The notes beneath the pieces were generated by a model. The model was not told the DNA's origin, made no database searches, and worked only from the letters and a program-made list of their open reading frames with translations. From Lysinibacillus telephonicus (lineage in GTDB: Bacteria; Bacillota; Bacilli; Bacillales_A; Planococcaceae), in contig NZ_RXNR01000022.1 in the NCBI RefSeq assembly GCF_003966145.1, positions 1 to 64,000 on the forward strand: DNA of 64,000 nt, given 5' to 3'. Each line of letters begins with the position of its first letter. The stretch's first letter is position 1. The position numbers were made by a program, and so were the translations under genes. Shown here one piece after another: positions 27,945-38,000 of this stretch.

Positions 27945-29498
27945 TCAAAACTCCTCTATCTCCTCACTCGTTATCACCTTATTTCCATGATAATACAATT
28001 GGTATCGATTGTTATTTTGATGTAATAAAAGGTATGTTGGGAGTTCTCTCTTCAAATATGGCTGAGCATGATCTGGCCATTGTTCGATTGGTTTATTTAT
28101 ATAAGGATTATAATCAAAGTCAAGATTTGTATTTAAACTATGGTTCATGTAGTCAAAGTTTAAATCATTTACTTTTGCAAAAAGTAAATCGTCTGTTACT
28201 TGTACAATTTTTTCAATATTACGAATTACTACGTCATCATAAAAATCCGAAGCAGCAACTTGGAAAATACCATCCTTATAGTACATCCAATTCCAATTTT
28301 CTAAATCAAACTCAGAAGGCAAATCTAGACTACTTGGGTCTAAGTCGACGTTAAAGTATTCTTTTACAGCATTTTTAACTGTTTGCTCGGTATAGCCAGC
28401 TCCATATTCCCCTGGAGCATCTGATTCAACGATGTTATGCAAAATGACATATGCAATCATCGATTCATAGGTAAGGGTGTCGCGTTTGTCAATATTACCG
28501 AAATAACTATAATCTGTAATTGCTTGTTCTAATTCTGGAGTCATAGTTGCTTCCTTACCATTGGCAAAATCGCCCATGTCAGTGGTTAACGTGTTAATAA
28601 CATTTTCTAGAGAGGATATAGGAGAAAGATCCATTGCAAATTCCTTCGTTCCAATAGAACTTTTTATTATTGGTTGTTCCTCTCCTGCATAAGTATCGAA
28701 TGCCTTTTCATATGTTTGCTGATCAACTGTATCACCATTGACCCCGTAGAAAAAATTATCCTCTTCAAAGTTATTGTTTAATGCGTAATAAAACTCATCA
28801 GTTAAAGAAATTGTTTTATCCTGAAGCGTAAAGAACAGATTGTGCGAATATTCAATCCCTTGTCTAGTCATATCACTAGAATGCTTGATAGCTGTTGTAT
28901 TATTTTTTAATTTTACTAATGTTACAGCTAAATCAGATGCTGTGCTTGAATCAATCGTATAAAAAGCATCCCATAGAAGTGATGGGTCCGATTCGGAAGC
29001 TCCCCATACCTCTTCTATGTATCCATTTTGATTCCGATGTTCCATTTCATCGGTCTGATAGTCATTACTTTTAAATAAAATATACAACTCTTTTTTCGCA
29101 TCGTTATTAAAATCAATTAATTCAGTGTAGACAACTCCAGTAGAGTATTCTAATTCATGATAGCTATGATTAGGTGACACAACCCCGTAGTTTTCATAAA
29201 TATCAAGCAGTATAGTTGCTAATTGTTTATTTTGAGCTATTAGATCTTCAACATTATGTAATTCATTTTGTACATTTTTAAGTAAATCATTATGTTTCTT
29301 ACTAGATTCCTTACTAGAACTTAAAGTTTCCTCCAGCTTTGTTAAAATTCCTTTTGCTGATTGAAATTCATTTTGATTCATTAGTTCAATCGCCTCATCA
29401 AATTGTTGATTGAATTGTAACGTCTCTTCTTGCTTACGATTATCATTGCAACCAAATAATACGAATAGTAAGACGAGAAGAAGTAATAAGTTTTTCAT
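27945..29498 (-). CDS. Putative lipoprotein of unknown function
   Basis: A 517-aa protein with a signal peptide ending in the lipobox LFGC (Cys 17), so it should be lipid-anchored on the outer face of the membrane. Residues about 30-100 are helical and charged. A stretch LIDFNNDAKKELYILF near residue 130 resembles acidic calcium-loop motifs. The remainder is unrecognised. GAGGTG precedes the ATG on the minus strand. It lies alone between its terminator and the divergent promoter region of the large nucleotidase. Confidence 0.75.
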   Translation of the reverse strand: MKNLLLLLVLLFVLFGCNDNRKQEETLQFNQQFDEAIELMNQNEFQSAKGILTKLEETLSSSKESSKKHNDLLKNVQNELHNVEDLIAQNKQLATILLDIYENYGVVSPNHSYHELEYSTGVVYTELIDFNNDAKKELYILFKSNDYQTDEMEHRNQNGYIEEVWGASESDPSLLWDAFYTIDSSTASDLAVTLVKLKNNTTAIKHSSDMTRQGIEYSHNLFFTLQDKTISLTDEFYYALNNNFEEDNFFYGVNGDTVDQQTYEKAFDTYAGEEQPIIKSSIGTKEFAMDLSPISSLENVINTLTTDMGDFANGKEATMTPELEQAITDYSYFGNIDKRDTLTYESMIAYVILHNIVESDAPGEYGAGYTEQTVKNAVKEYFNVDLDPSSLDLPSEFDLENWNWMYYKDGIFQVAASDFYDDVVIRNIEKIVQVTDDLLFAKVNDLNFDYMNHSLNTNLDFDYNPYINKPIEQWPDHAQPYLKRELPTYLLLHQNNNRYQLYYHGNKVITSEEIEEF

Positions 29499-29861
29499 TT
29501 TAACACCTCGATTAAATTTGAAATCTACTTCATTATCCCAAATATAATCATAATTTGTAATTATTTTAATAAAAAATAGGAATAGGGTTGCAAGTTCAAC
29601 ATTTTGATTATCTATATTACCCTATTTGACTTCACTTACATACTTGAAAAAAATCATATTAATATATTTCCAACCATATAATGATTAAGATTTGCTAAGT
29701 TAAAAACCTACATCAATATAAAGGCTCAATTCCTTATGACATTTAACCTAATAATAGTGAATGTACAATCTCTAAAGTTCTTCAAAATAACTATTTTATA
29801 GAACTTTTATACTTTGTAAATCGACAAAATATAACAGAAATCTATTAATTACCATCTAATA

Positions 29862-29918
29862 TTTACAATTGTTTCACAAAACTACTATCTTAAATTTACA
29901 AACTTTCTCTACTATAAA
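29862..29918 (+). promoter_or_regulatory. Candidate PhoP box and promoter of the SLH nucleotidase gene
   Basis: Hexamers with an 11-base period match the Pho consensus TT(A/C/T)A(C/T)A: TTTACA at 29862, TTCACA at 29873, a poor ACTATC at 29884 and TTTACA at 29895. A -10-like TATAAA follows at 29913-29918. With initiation near 29925 the boxes span about -63 to -30, the usual location for PhoP activation in Bacillus. The rest of the 29499-29965 gap shows no gene. Confidence 0.5.
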
Positions 29919-29965
29919 TATTGGTTGATTTACAATTTTAATCCAAATAAAGGGGATGAATTACT

Positions 29966-32900
29966 TTGAAGAAGAAGAAATATCAAAAGTATTTTACTGC
30001 TACGATAGCCGCTACAGTGGCTGCATCAGGGGTGTCGACGTTAGCACCAAATACAACAAGTGCAAATACAAGCTTTTCAGACGTTCCTTCTAATTATAAT
30101 TTTTATAAGGAAGTGACGAATCTAGCTGAACGTGGAATAATTAAGGGTTTTGAAGATGGTACATTTCGTCCAGGCGATCATGTTACTCGTGGACAAGCAG
30201 CAAAAATTATTGCTGGTGCCCTAGGTTTAGATACTAAAAATGTAAAAAATCCGGGCTTTAAAGATATCCCAACAAGTCATCAATACTATGGCGCTATTGC
30301 AGCACTTGCCAATGCAGGAATTATTAGTGGTTATGAAGATAATACGTATCGTCCAGGTGAACCAGTTCAACGCAACCATATGGCAAAAATACTTGCTGGA
30401 GCTTTTGAACTTAAACCTTCTACTAACTCACTTCCATTTACAGATGTCAGAAGTGATTATAAAAATTATATCTCGGCTCTTTATGAAAACGGTGTAACGA
30501 CAGGTAAAACAGCAACTACATTTGATGGCTCTTCAAATGTAACACGAGGTCAGTTAGCTGCATTTGTTATCCGTGCAGAAAACGTAAAACCTTCTGACCA
30601 ACCGGAACAACAAGATCAACAGCTTACTTTAACGATTGAAAGTGTTTCAAATAATACGATTCAAACTTCTGAAGGTGAATTAAATGTCGCTTCTTCTTTA
30701 ACGCCAATCTTTCATTCTAAAAATGCAACTGCTTTGAAAGGTGCAAAAGTAACAGCAGTTGTTTCGAATGGTGTAATTACAGAAGTTTCATCACTAACAT
30801 TTAACGCTTCTGGCACTGAAGGAAAAGCTGTTGTATTTGATGGCGGCAATACAACGATCCAAGGAGCTGTTACAGTAAATGCTGATTTCGTTGCTTTAAA
30901 TAATGTAACAGTGGCTGGTAATGTTACTCTTACAGATAAAGTTGTAACTGACTTTTCAGCTGAAGGTCTTACTGCAAATGGAGAATTAATTATTGAGGAA
31001 GGTGCTGCAGACCAAGTAGCATCAGTTAATGGCTTTATAGCTGCAGAATCAACAAAAGGGCCAAAAATTGACTTAAAGAAATCAAAAGTTAAATCGGTTC
31101 ATGCAAAACGTAACAATATATCCTTATCTTCAGATACAAAATTATCTGAAGTAAAAGTATCTGCTAAAGTATCAATGCTAGAAATCAATGCAGATGCAGA
31201 AAAAATAACAATTAACACTACTGTAAATTTAGAGATAAAAGGGAAAGGTGCAATTGACCAAGTCACAATTGAACAGACAATTGATCTTCTTCTGAATCTA
31301 GTTGGACAAATTAAAGAGCTAGTTACCAAAAATAAAGATAAGAGTATAGAATTAGGGGCTAATGTTACGATTGAAACTTTAGTAATCCCAACAAGTGTTG
31401 AAGTTTCTTCTATTATTAAAAACTACAACAGTGTAAAAGAAAAAATTAAAAAAGTAAAAGATGATAAAGGCTCAGAAGTGAATCCAGGGAATTCCTGGGT
31501 TGGCGGAGGCTCAGGTGGATGGTCTGGTGGAGGCCAAAACAAAAACTTCACATTATCAATTATGCATACGAACGATACACATGCTAGCTTAGATAATATT
31601 GCAAAAACTGTAACTGCAGTAAAAGAAGTAAGGGCAGAAAAGCCAAGTTCATTATTACTAAATGCCGGTGATGTATTCTCAGGAACACTATACTTCAATG
31701 AATTCCAAGGACAAGCTGATCTAGCATTTATGAATCTAATGAAGTATGATGCAATGACATTCGGCAACCATGAGTTTGATTTAGGTTCTAGCGACGAAGG
31801 TCATCAAGGATTAATAGATTTTATTAAAGGCGCACAGTTCCCATTTGTAAGTTCAAATGTCGACTTCTCTAAAGATGAAAAGTTCCAAGGCTTGTTCACT
31901 GACTTAATTTCTAGTGAACCTGAAAACGGAAAAATCTATAACGGTATTATTAAAGAAATCAATGGTGAAAAAGTAGGTATCTTTGGTTTAACAACTGCAG
32001 AAACAAAAGATCTTTCAAGCCCAGGTGCCATCACATTTGAGGACTATAAAGCAGAAGCAGAAAAAGCAGTTAAAGCATTTGAAGGCCAAGGAGTAGATAA
32101 AATTATTGCCATTACGCATATCGGTTATGACGATAATGCAGCTATAGACAATGATTTAACTTTAGCTAAAGAAGTTGAAGGCATCGATGTCATTGTTGGT
32201 GGACATTCACATACAACACTTTCACAGCCGGTAGTCATTGCTGAAGACGCAACACCGACTGTTATTGTTCAAACAGGAGCCAACAACAGCAATTTAGGTG
32301 TATTAGATGTAGAATTCGATGAAAATGGCGTTGTTACTAAACAAGCTGGTGAACTAATTGCAATTGGTGATCAAGTAGAGGATGCAGAAGCAAAAGCATT
32401 ACTTGCACCATACAAAGAACAAGTTGATAAATTAGCGCAAGAAGAAATTGGTGTAACGGCAGAGGTAGCGTTAGAAAACCCACGTACAGGTGATGTAGGA
32501 AATACAACGGGTGAAAGTGTCCGTAAAAACGAAACTGTATTAGGGAATTTAATCACAGACGGTATGCTTGCAAAGGCGAAAAAAGCTACGAATAAAAATG
32601 TAATCATGGCATTGCAAAATGGTGGCGGCATCCGTGCTGCAATCGACTCTGGTCCAATTACAGTAGGTGAAGTCATTAAGGTTTTACCATTTGGCAACAC
32701 ATTAGCCGTAATGGATGTAACCGGAGCTGAATTAAAAGAAGCATTTGAAATTAGTGTGGGCAAATATCCAGGTGAAAACGGTGGATTCTTACATGTAGCT
32801 GGTGGTCGAGTTCAATTTGATGCATCTAAACCTGCTGGTGAACGGGTTATTTCAGTAGAATACAAAGATGCTGATGGAAATTTTGTTGAAGTGCAAGATG

Positions 32901-34972
32901 ATGTGATGTATACAGTCGCTACAAACGCATTCACAGCCCAAGGTGGAGATGGTTTCACAGTATTTAAGAAAGCCTACGATGAAGGAAGAGTAACAGACTT
33001 AGGTTTATCCGATTGGGAAAACTTTAGAGAACATCTGCAAAGCCTAGAAACAATTCCGACTGAAACAGAAGGCCGTATTGTGAATGTGGCTGGTACGGAT
33101 GTTGAACCAGAACCAATTACAGGCTTCTATAATTCAAATCCAGAAAATTTAATAGTTTCTCAAATTGCTAGATATGACAGCGGTGTAGGTTCAACAGGTA
33201 CAGAAATTTTAGCATATGATGCCGAACGTCAATTAGCATTTGTGACAAATGGTGCTGTTAGTGGATTCGATATTATATCATTCTCTAGTTTAAAAACAGG
33301 AGAATTTACTGATGTACCGTCAACAAAAAGAGTACTTTTATCAGAGTTTGGAATTGAAAATGTCAATGATATTACAAGCATTGCTTCACATCCAACTGAA
33401 GATTTAATCGCCATAACTGCAGTAAGTGATCCGAAAACAAATGCAGGATATGTTGTTTTCGCATCAAAAAACGGCGAATATATTTCACATGTTCAAGTAG
33501 GCGCACTACCTGATATGGTAACATTCACACCAGATGGTACGAAGGCAATTGTAGCAAACGAAGGTGAGCCAGCTGAGGATTATTCAGTAGATCCTCAAGG
33601 TTCGATATCTATTATAAATTTAAATTTCAATAATGAAGCAACATCAAACGAACCATTAATTAAGGTAACAACAGATGATGTAATAACATTAACATTTACA
33701 GAATCATTGTTAGACGATGAAGTTCGCATGAATTCCTTCGTAGCTTCAGGCGATTCTGCATTAGTGCAGCTTGAACCTGAATATATAACAGTTTCTAATG
33801 ACAGCAAAACAGCTTATGTTTCATTACAAGAAAATAATGCCATTGCAACAGTAGATTTAGAAAATGGTGAAATCCTTTCAGTAAAAGGTCTTGGTGTAAA
33901 AGATCATTCTGTAGAAGGTAATGAAATTGATGCACACAATAAAGACGGCATTAATATTCAAAAATTGCCGCTCCTTTCGTTCTATATGCCGGACGCAATT
34001 GACACATTTACAGTCGGTGGTAAAACCTATATCATCACACCGAATGAAGGAGATGCAAGAGATTGGGATGCATATAGTGAAGAAACAGAGCTTAAGGAAA
34101 TAGCAGATAAAATTAAATTAAATGCCGAAAATTATCAAGGATATACTCAAGAAGAATTAGACGCATTTATTACTGATGGCGGACTTAAAAAATTAGAAAA
34201 AATTAAACTGACAAAAGAAAATGGATTAAATGAAAACGGCGAATACGAAGCACTTTATGCATTTGGAGGCCGAAGCTTCTCAATTTTCGATGCTGAAACA
34301 ATGGATTTAGTGTTCGATAGTGGCAGTGACTTTGAAAAAATAATCGCAGAAAAAGTACCACAACACTTCAATGTTGATAATGAAGAGGTAGAAGTAGATA
34401 ATCGCAGTGATAATAAAGGTCCTGAACCAGAAACTGCAGTCGTTGGTGAAATTGATGGCAAACTTTATGCTTTTATTGGATTAGAGCGATTCAGCGGTAT
34501 TATGGTTTACGACTTAACGGATGTAAATAAACCTGAATTTGTAACATTAATATCAAGCCGTGATTTCTCTGAGAATATTAAAGGGGATGTATCTCCTGAA
34601 GGTTTAGTATTTGTTTCAGCCGAAGAGAGCCCAACAGGTAAAGCATTATTAGTGGCAACTCACGAGGTTTCAGGGACAGTTGCTGTTTATGAATTTGGAC
34701 AAGATGTTCCTGTACAAGAAATTTCTGAAGATGCATTTTCTGGTACTGCAAGTGAACCAAAAGTTTACGAAGGTAATGTAAAAATAACGATTAAAAATGC
34801 TGCTAAGCTTGAAAATGCAACCATTAAAGGTGACTTGATTCTAGTAGGTACACCAAGCGAAACATTTGAGATTATCAATGTCAAAGTTGAAGGAAACGCA
34901 GATCTATCAGGTTTAGAAGGAGATAGCTTTAATTTCGATGGGTTAGAAGTAACTGGAAATACAACTTTTTAA
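29966..34972 (+). CDS. Giant SLH-anchored 5'-nucleotidase / phosphoesterase
   Basis: A 1668-aa secreted protein. Signal peptide about 1-34; three SLH modules (about 36-205) with VTRGQ-type wall-binding motifs; a beta-rich linker; a Gly-rich hinge near residue 515; a UshA/5'-nucleotidase unit with metal motifs MHTNDTHA (about 532), GNHEFD (600) and GGHSHT (742) and the C-terminal NGGGIRAA (884); then a choice-of-anchor-I-like beta domain (about 1040-1600). It probably removes phosphate from nucleotides at the cell surface. The start is TTG 29966 behind AAAGGGG. The Pho box upstream fits phosphate scavenging. Confidence 0.85.
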   Translation: MKKKKYQKYFTATIAATVAASGVSTLAPNTTSANTSFSDVPSNYNFYKEVTNLAERGIIKGFEDGTFRPGDHVTRGQAAKIIAGALGLDTKNVKNPGFKDIPTSHQYYGAIAALANAGIISGYEDNTYRPGEPVQRNHMAKILAGAFELKPSTNSLPFTDVRSDYKNYISALYENGVTTGKTATTFDGSSNVTRGQLAAFVIRAENVKPSDQPEQQDQQLTLTIESVSNNTIQTSEGELNVASSLTPIFHSKNATALKGAKVTAVVSNGVITEVSSLTFNASGTEGKAVVFDGGNTTIQGAVTVNADFVALNNVTVAGNVTLTDKVVTDFSAEGLTANGELIIEEGAADQVASVNGFIAAESTKGPKIDLKKSKVKSVHAKRNNISLSSDTKLSEVKVSAKVSMLEINADAEKITINTTVNLEIKGKGAIDQVTIEQTIDLLLNLVGQIKELVTKNKDKSIELGANVTIETLVIPTSVEVSSIIKNYNSVKEKIKKVKDDKGSEVNPGNSWVGGGSGGWSGGGQNKNFTLSIMHTNDTHASLDNIAKTVTAVKEVRAEKPSSLLLNAGDVFSGTLYFNEFQGQADLAFMNLMKYDAMTFGNHEFDLGSSDEGHQGLIDFIKGAQFPFVSSNVDFSKDEKFQGLFTDLISSEPENGKIYNGIIKEINGEKVGIFGLTTAETKDLSSPGAITFEDYKAEAEKAVKAFEGQGVDKIIAITHIGYDDNAAIDNDLTLAKEVEGIDVIVGGHSHTTLSQPVVIAEDATPTVIVQTGANNSNLGVLDVEFDENGVVTKQAGELIAIGDQVEDAEAKALLAPYKEQVDKLAQEEIGVTAEVALENPRTGDVGNTTGESVRKNETVLGNLITDGMLAKAKKATNKNVIMALQNGGGIRAAIDSGPITVGEVIKVLPFGNTLAVMDVTGAELKEAFEISVGKYPGENGGFLHVAGGRVQFDASKPAGERVISVEYKDADGNFVEVQDDVMYTVATNAFTAQGGDGFTVFKKAYDEGRVTDLGLSDWENFREHLQSLETIPTETEGRIVNVAGTDVEPEPITGFYNSNPENLIVSQIARYDSGVGSTGTEILAYDAERQLAFVTNGAVSGFDIISFSSLKTGEFTDVPSTKRVLLSEFGIENVNDITSIASHPTEDLIAITAVSDPKTNAGYVVFASKNGEYISHVQVGALPDMVTFTPDGTKAIVANEGEPAEDYSVDPQGSISIINLNFNNEATSNEPLIKVTTDDVITLTFTESLLDDEVRMNSFVASGDSALVQLEPEYITVSNDSKTAYVSLQENNAIATVDLENGEILSVKGLGVKDHSVEGNEIDAHNKDGINIQKLPLLSFYMPDAIDTFTVGGKTYIITPNEGDARDWDAYSEETELKEIADKIKLNAENYQGYTQEELDAFITDGGLKKLEKIKLTKENGLNENGEYEALYAFGGRSFSIFDAETMDLVFDSGSDFEKIIAEKVPQHFNVDNEEVEVDNRSDNKGPEPETAVVGEIDGKLYAFIGLERFSGIMVYDLTDVNKPEFVTLISSRDFSENIKGDVSPEGLVFVSAEESPTGKALLVATHEVSGTVAVYEFGQDVPVQEISEDAFSGTASEPKVYEGNVKITIKNAAKLENATIKGDLILVGTPSETFEIINVKVEGNADLSGLEGDSFNFDGLEVTGNTTF

Positions 34973-34981
34973 TCATTATAA

Positions 34982-35013
34982 AGCCTTCCAGCACATCTTT
35001 GTGATGGAGGGCT
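34982..35013 (+). terminator. Weak hairpin between the two phosphoesterase genes
   Basis: AGCCTTCCA (34982-34990) pairs with TGGAGGGCT (35005-35013), with an inner CAC/GTG pairing. The following tract, ACTCTCTATT, is poor in T, so read-through into the next gene is likely. Confidence 0.45.
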
Positions 35014-35091
35014 ACTCTCTATTAAGTATTTAAGTACGAGTTTGTCCGACAAAATACAAGGAATAAAATATGTACGAAAAGGGAGATAAAA

Positions 35092-38000
35092 ATGAATAAG
35101 CGAAAATTTAAAAAAAGTATGAATGCGTTTTTAGTTGCCAGTTTAGTAGCAACTGTTGTAGTACCAGCAACCCCAGCAATTATAAATGCAGAATCAGCTT
35201 CAAAGGATCTAAATAAATATACTTTTAAAAATTACTCAAATAGAGTAATTGCAGCTACTGAAACAACAACTCCTGATACAACTACAATCGTCGAGGAATT
35301 TATTACAGTAGAAGAAGCAATAGCAAATAATAGTGGTATAGCTACTGTGCGAGGGTATATTGTAGGTATCGCTAATAGTGGTTCAAAATATGATCAAGAA
35401 CCACCGTTTACTGTTAATACGAACATAGGTTTAGCAGATGACCCAAATGAAACAGATCCATCAAAGATTTTACCTGTACAGTTACCAACAGGAGCAATTC
35501 GCAATGACCTTAATTTAGCTGATAATCCAGAGAATTTTAAAAAGGAAGTAATAATCACAGGAAGACTTGAAGCATACTTCTCTGTTCCTGGATTAAAATC
35601 TCCATCAGACTATTCGATTGTTGGACAAGACCCAGCTCCAGAAGAACCAGTAGAGATTATCTCAATCGCTGAAGCTCGTACCCAAGGAGAAGGGAAAGTT
35701 TCAGTAAAAGGTACTGTTACAGCAATACTAAAAAATACAATCCATCTCCAAGATGAAACAGGCGCCATTGCAATTTACCCAACATCTCTAAATGTTCAAG
35801 TTGGTGATGAAATTGTATCAACTGGTACATTAAGCGAATACAATGGTTTATTGCAACTTCAAAGTCCTAAACTTGTTGAAAATAAGGGACAAGTAGGAGT
35901 GCCTGAACCAGTTGTTCTAAATGGTTCTGAATTAGTAGAAGAAAACGAATCGAAACTCGCAACGGTTAAAAATGTTACTTTGCAATCAGTTAATGAAGGG
36001 ACTGGTTGGGCTAACTATATTGCAACAGATGGAACACAATTTACCGTTCGTGATGAAACTGCAACTTTAGGGCTTTCTGTAGGAACTTCCTATGAATCCA
36101 TAACAGGCATCATTCAAGACTATAATGGGAATTTCCAAATCATCCCGAGAAGTAAAGCAGATATTGTAGAAGATTCATCGAAAGTTCAAATTGTTACAGC
36201 TAGTCATCAATCAGGAGTAATTCCTGCTAGTACTGAAGTGACGCTATCCACATCTACTGAAGGTGCGGAAATTTATTATACAACGGACGGTTCTGACCCA
36301 TTAACAAATGGTCAATTATATAGCGAACCGATAGTTGTCAACGAAGCGATGACGATAAAAGCAATTGCTAAAAAGGAAGGTCTAACAGCTAGCCAAGTTT
36401 CAGAATTTAGTTATACTGTTTACAATCAGGAAGATGGGTTGCAAATTCATCATATCCAAAGTGAATCCCATAACTCTCCTTTTGATGGCAAAATAGTAGA
36501 AAATATTGAAGGTATAGTAACGTACACTTATAAGATTGGAAATGGGAACTATTTCCATATTCAAACACCCGATCATTTAATAGATAATAATCCTAAAACA
36601 TCAGAAGGAATTGTTGTTTATACAGGAAACCAAGCTTTAGTTGAATTCGGTGATCTAGTAAGTGTAACAGGGACTGTCGACGAATATCATATCGATGGCT
36701 ACAATGACACGAAGCAAGATACAGATTTATCTGTAACTCAAATCAATGCTAGAAACGATCGTAATGGTATCGTGCAAGTTCTTGAAAAAGGGGTTGAACT
36801 CCCAGAGCCTATTAAAATTACAAGTGATATTCTACCAAACGCAGTAATTGATAACGATGGCTTTGCAGACTTTGACCCAGAAGAAGATGCAATTGATTTC
36901 TGGGAAAGTTTAGAGGGAATGTTAGTAGAAGTTGGGACAGTGAAAGCAGTTGCTCCTCAAGAACACGGTGATTTAATAACAGTTCTTGAAGGAAGAGCAA
37001 CAAACACAATTAACGGAGGAGTGTTATTAGAAGAAAATAACGCAAATCCAGATCGTATTCAATTTAAGCTTTTTGATAACTATGAGGCGAGAGATTTTGA
37101 AGTCGCAACAGGTGATAAATTCACTGGTCCAATTCAAGGTGTTGTGAACTATGGGTTCCAAAATTATAAAATTTATGCTGACTATGAATATATGAAAGCA
37201 AAACATGTAGAAGGCAGTGCGGAGCCAGAAAAAACAACGATTGTAAAAACAGAGGATAAATTAACAATTGCATCTTACAATCTAGAAAACTTCTCAAATA
37301 ATACAAACGAAACAACAGAGGACAAAGCTGCTAAATTAGCAAGAGCAATTGGAACAGATATGGGCAGTCCTGATATTGTTGGAGTAACAGAAGTGCAAGA
37401 TAATAATGGACAAGGTGCTGGAGATGCAGCTGCAAATGAAAGTTATGAACGTTTAATTGATGCAATTGAAAAAGAAAGTGGAGTTCGATATGAATATTTA
37501 AATATCGATCCAATTAATAACGAAGATGGTGGTGCACCGAACGCGAATATTCGTGTTGGATTCTTATATAATCCAGATCGAGTTTCTATACCTGAAGGAA
37601 TGACTCCTGGTGATGCAACAACTTCAGTTGGTTATGTTGATGGAAAACTAACACATAATCCAGGTCGAATTGATCCAACAAATGAAGCATTTGAAGATAG
37701 CCGAAAGCCATTAGCAGCACAATTTGTGTTCCAGGGTAAAGAGGTTATTGTTATTGCAAATCATTGGAATTCAAAATCAGGGGATACACCGTTATTTGGT
37801 TCAACTCAACCACCTGTTTACGGAAGTGAGGAACAACGTCATAAGATTGCTAATGTTGTTTATGACTTTGTAGAAAAAATCAAAAATGATAATCCTGATG
37901 CAAATATTGTATCACTTGGTGATTTTAACGACTTCCAGTTCTCTGAGTCACTGAAAATCCACGAGGGTGAATTAATGACAAACATGATCAATCATGTGGA

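Noticed and set aside
27905-28354. 149-aa plus-strand frame
   Set aside because: Fully antisense to the lipoprotein gene and without SD or family features.
32371-32763. 130-aa minus-strand frame
   Set aside because: Antisense to the 5'-nucleotidase domain, a codon-bias shadow.
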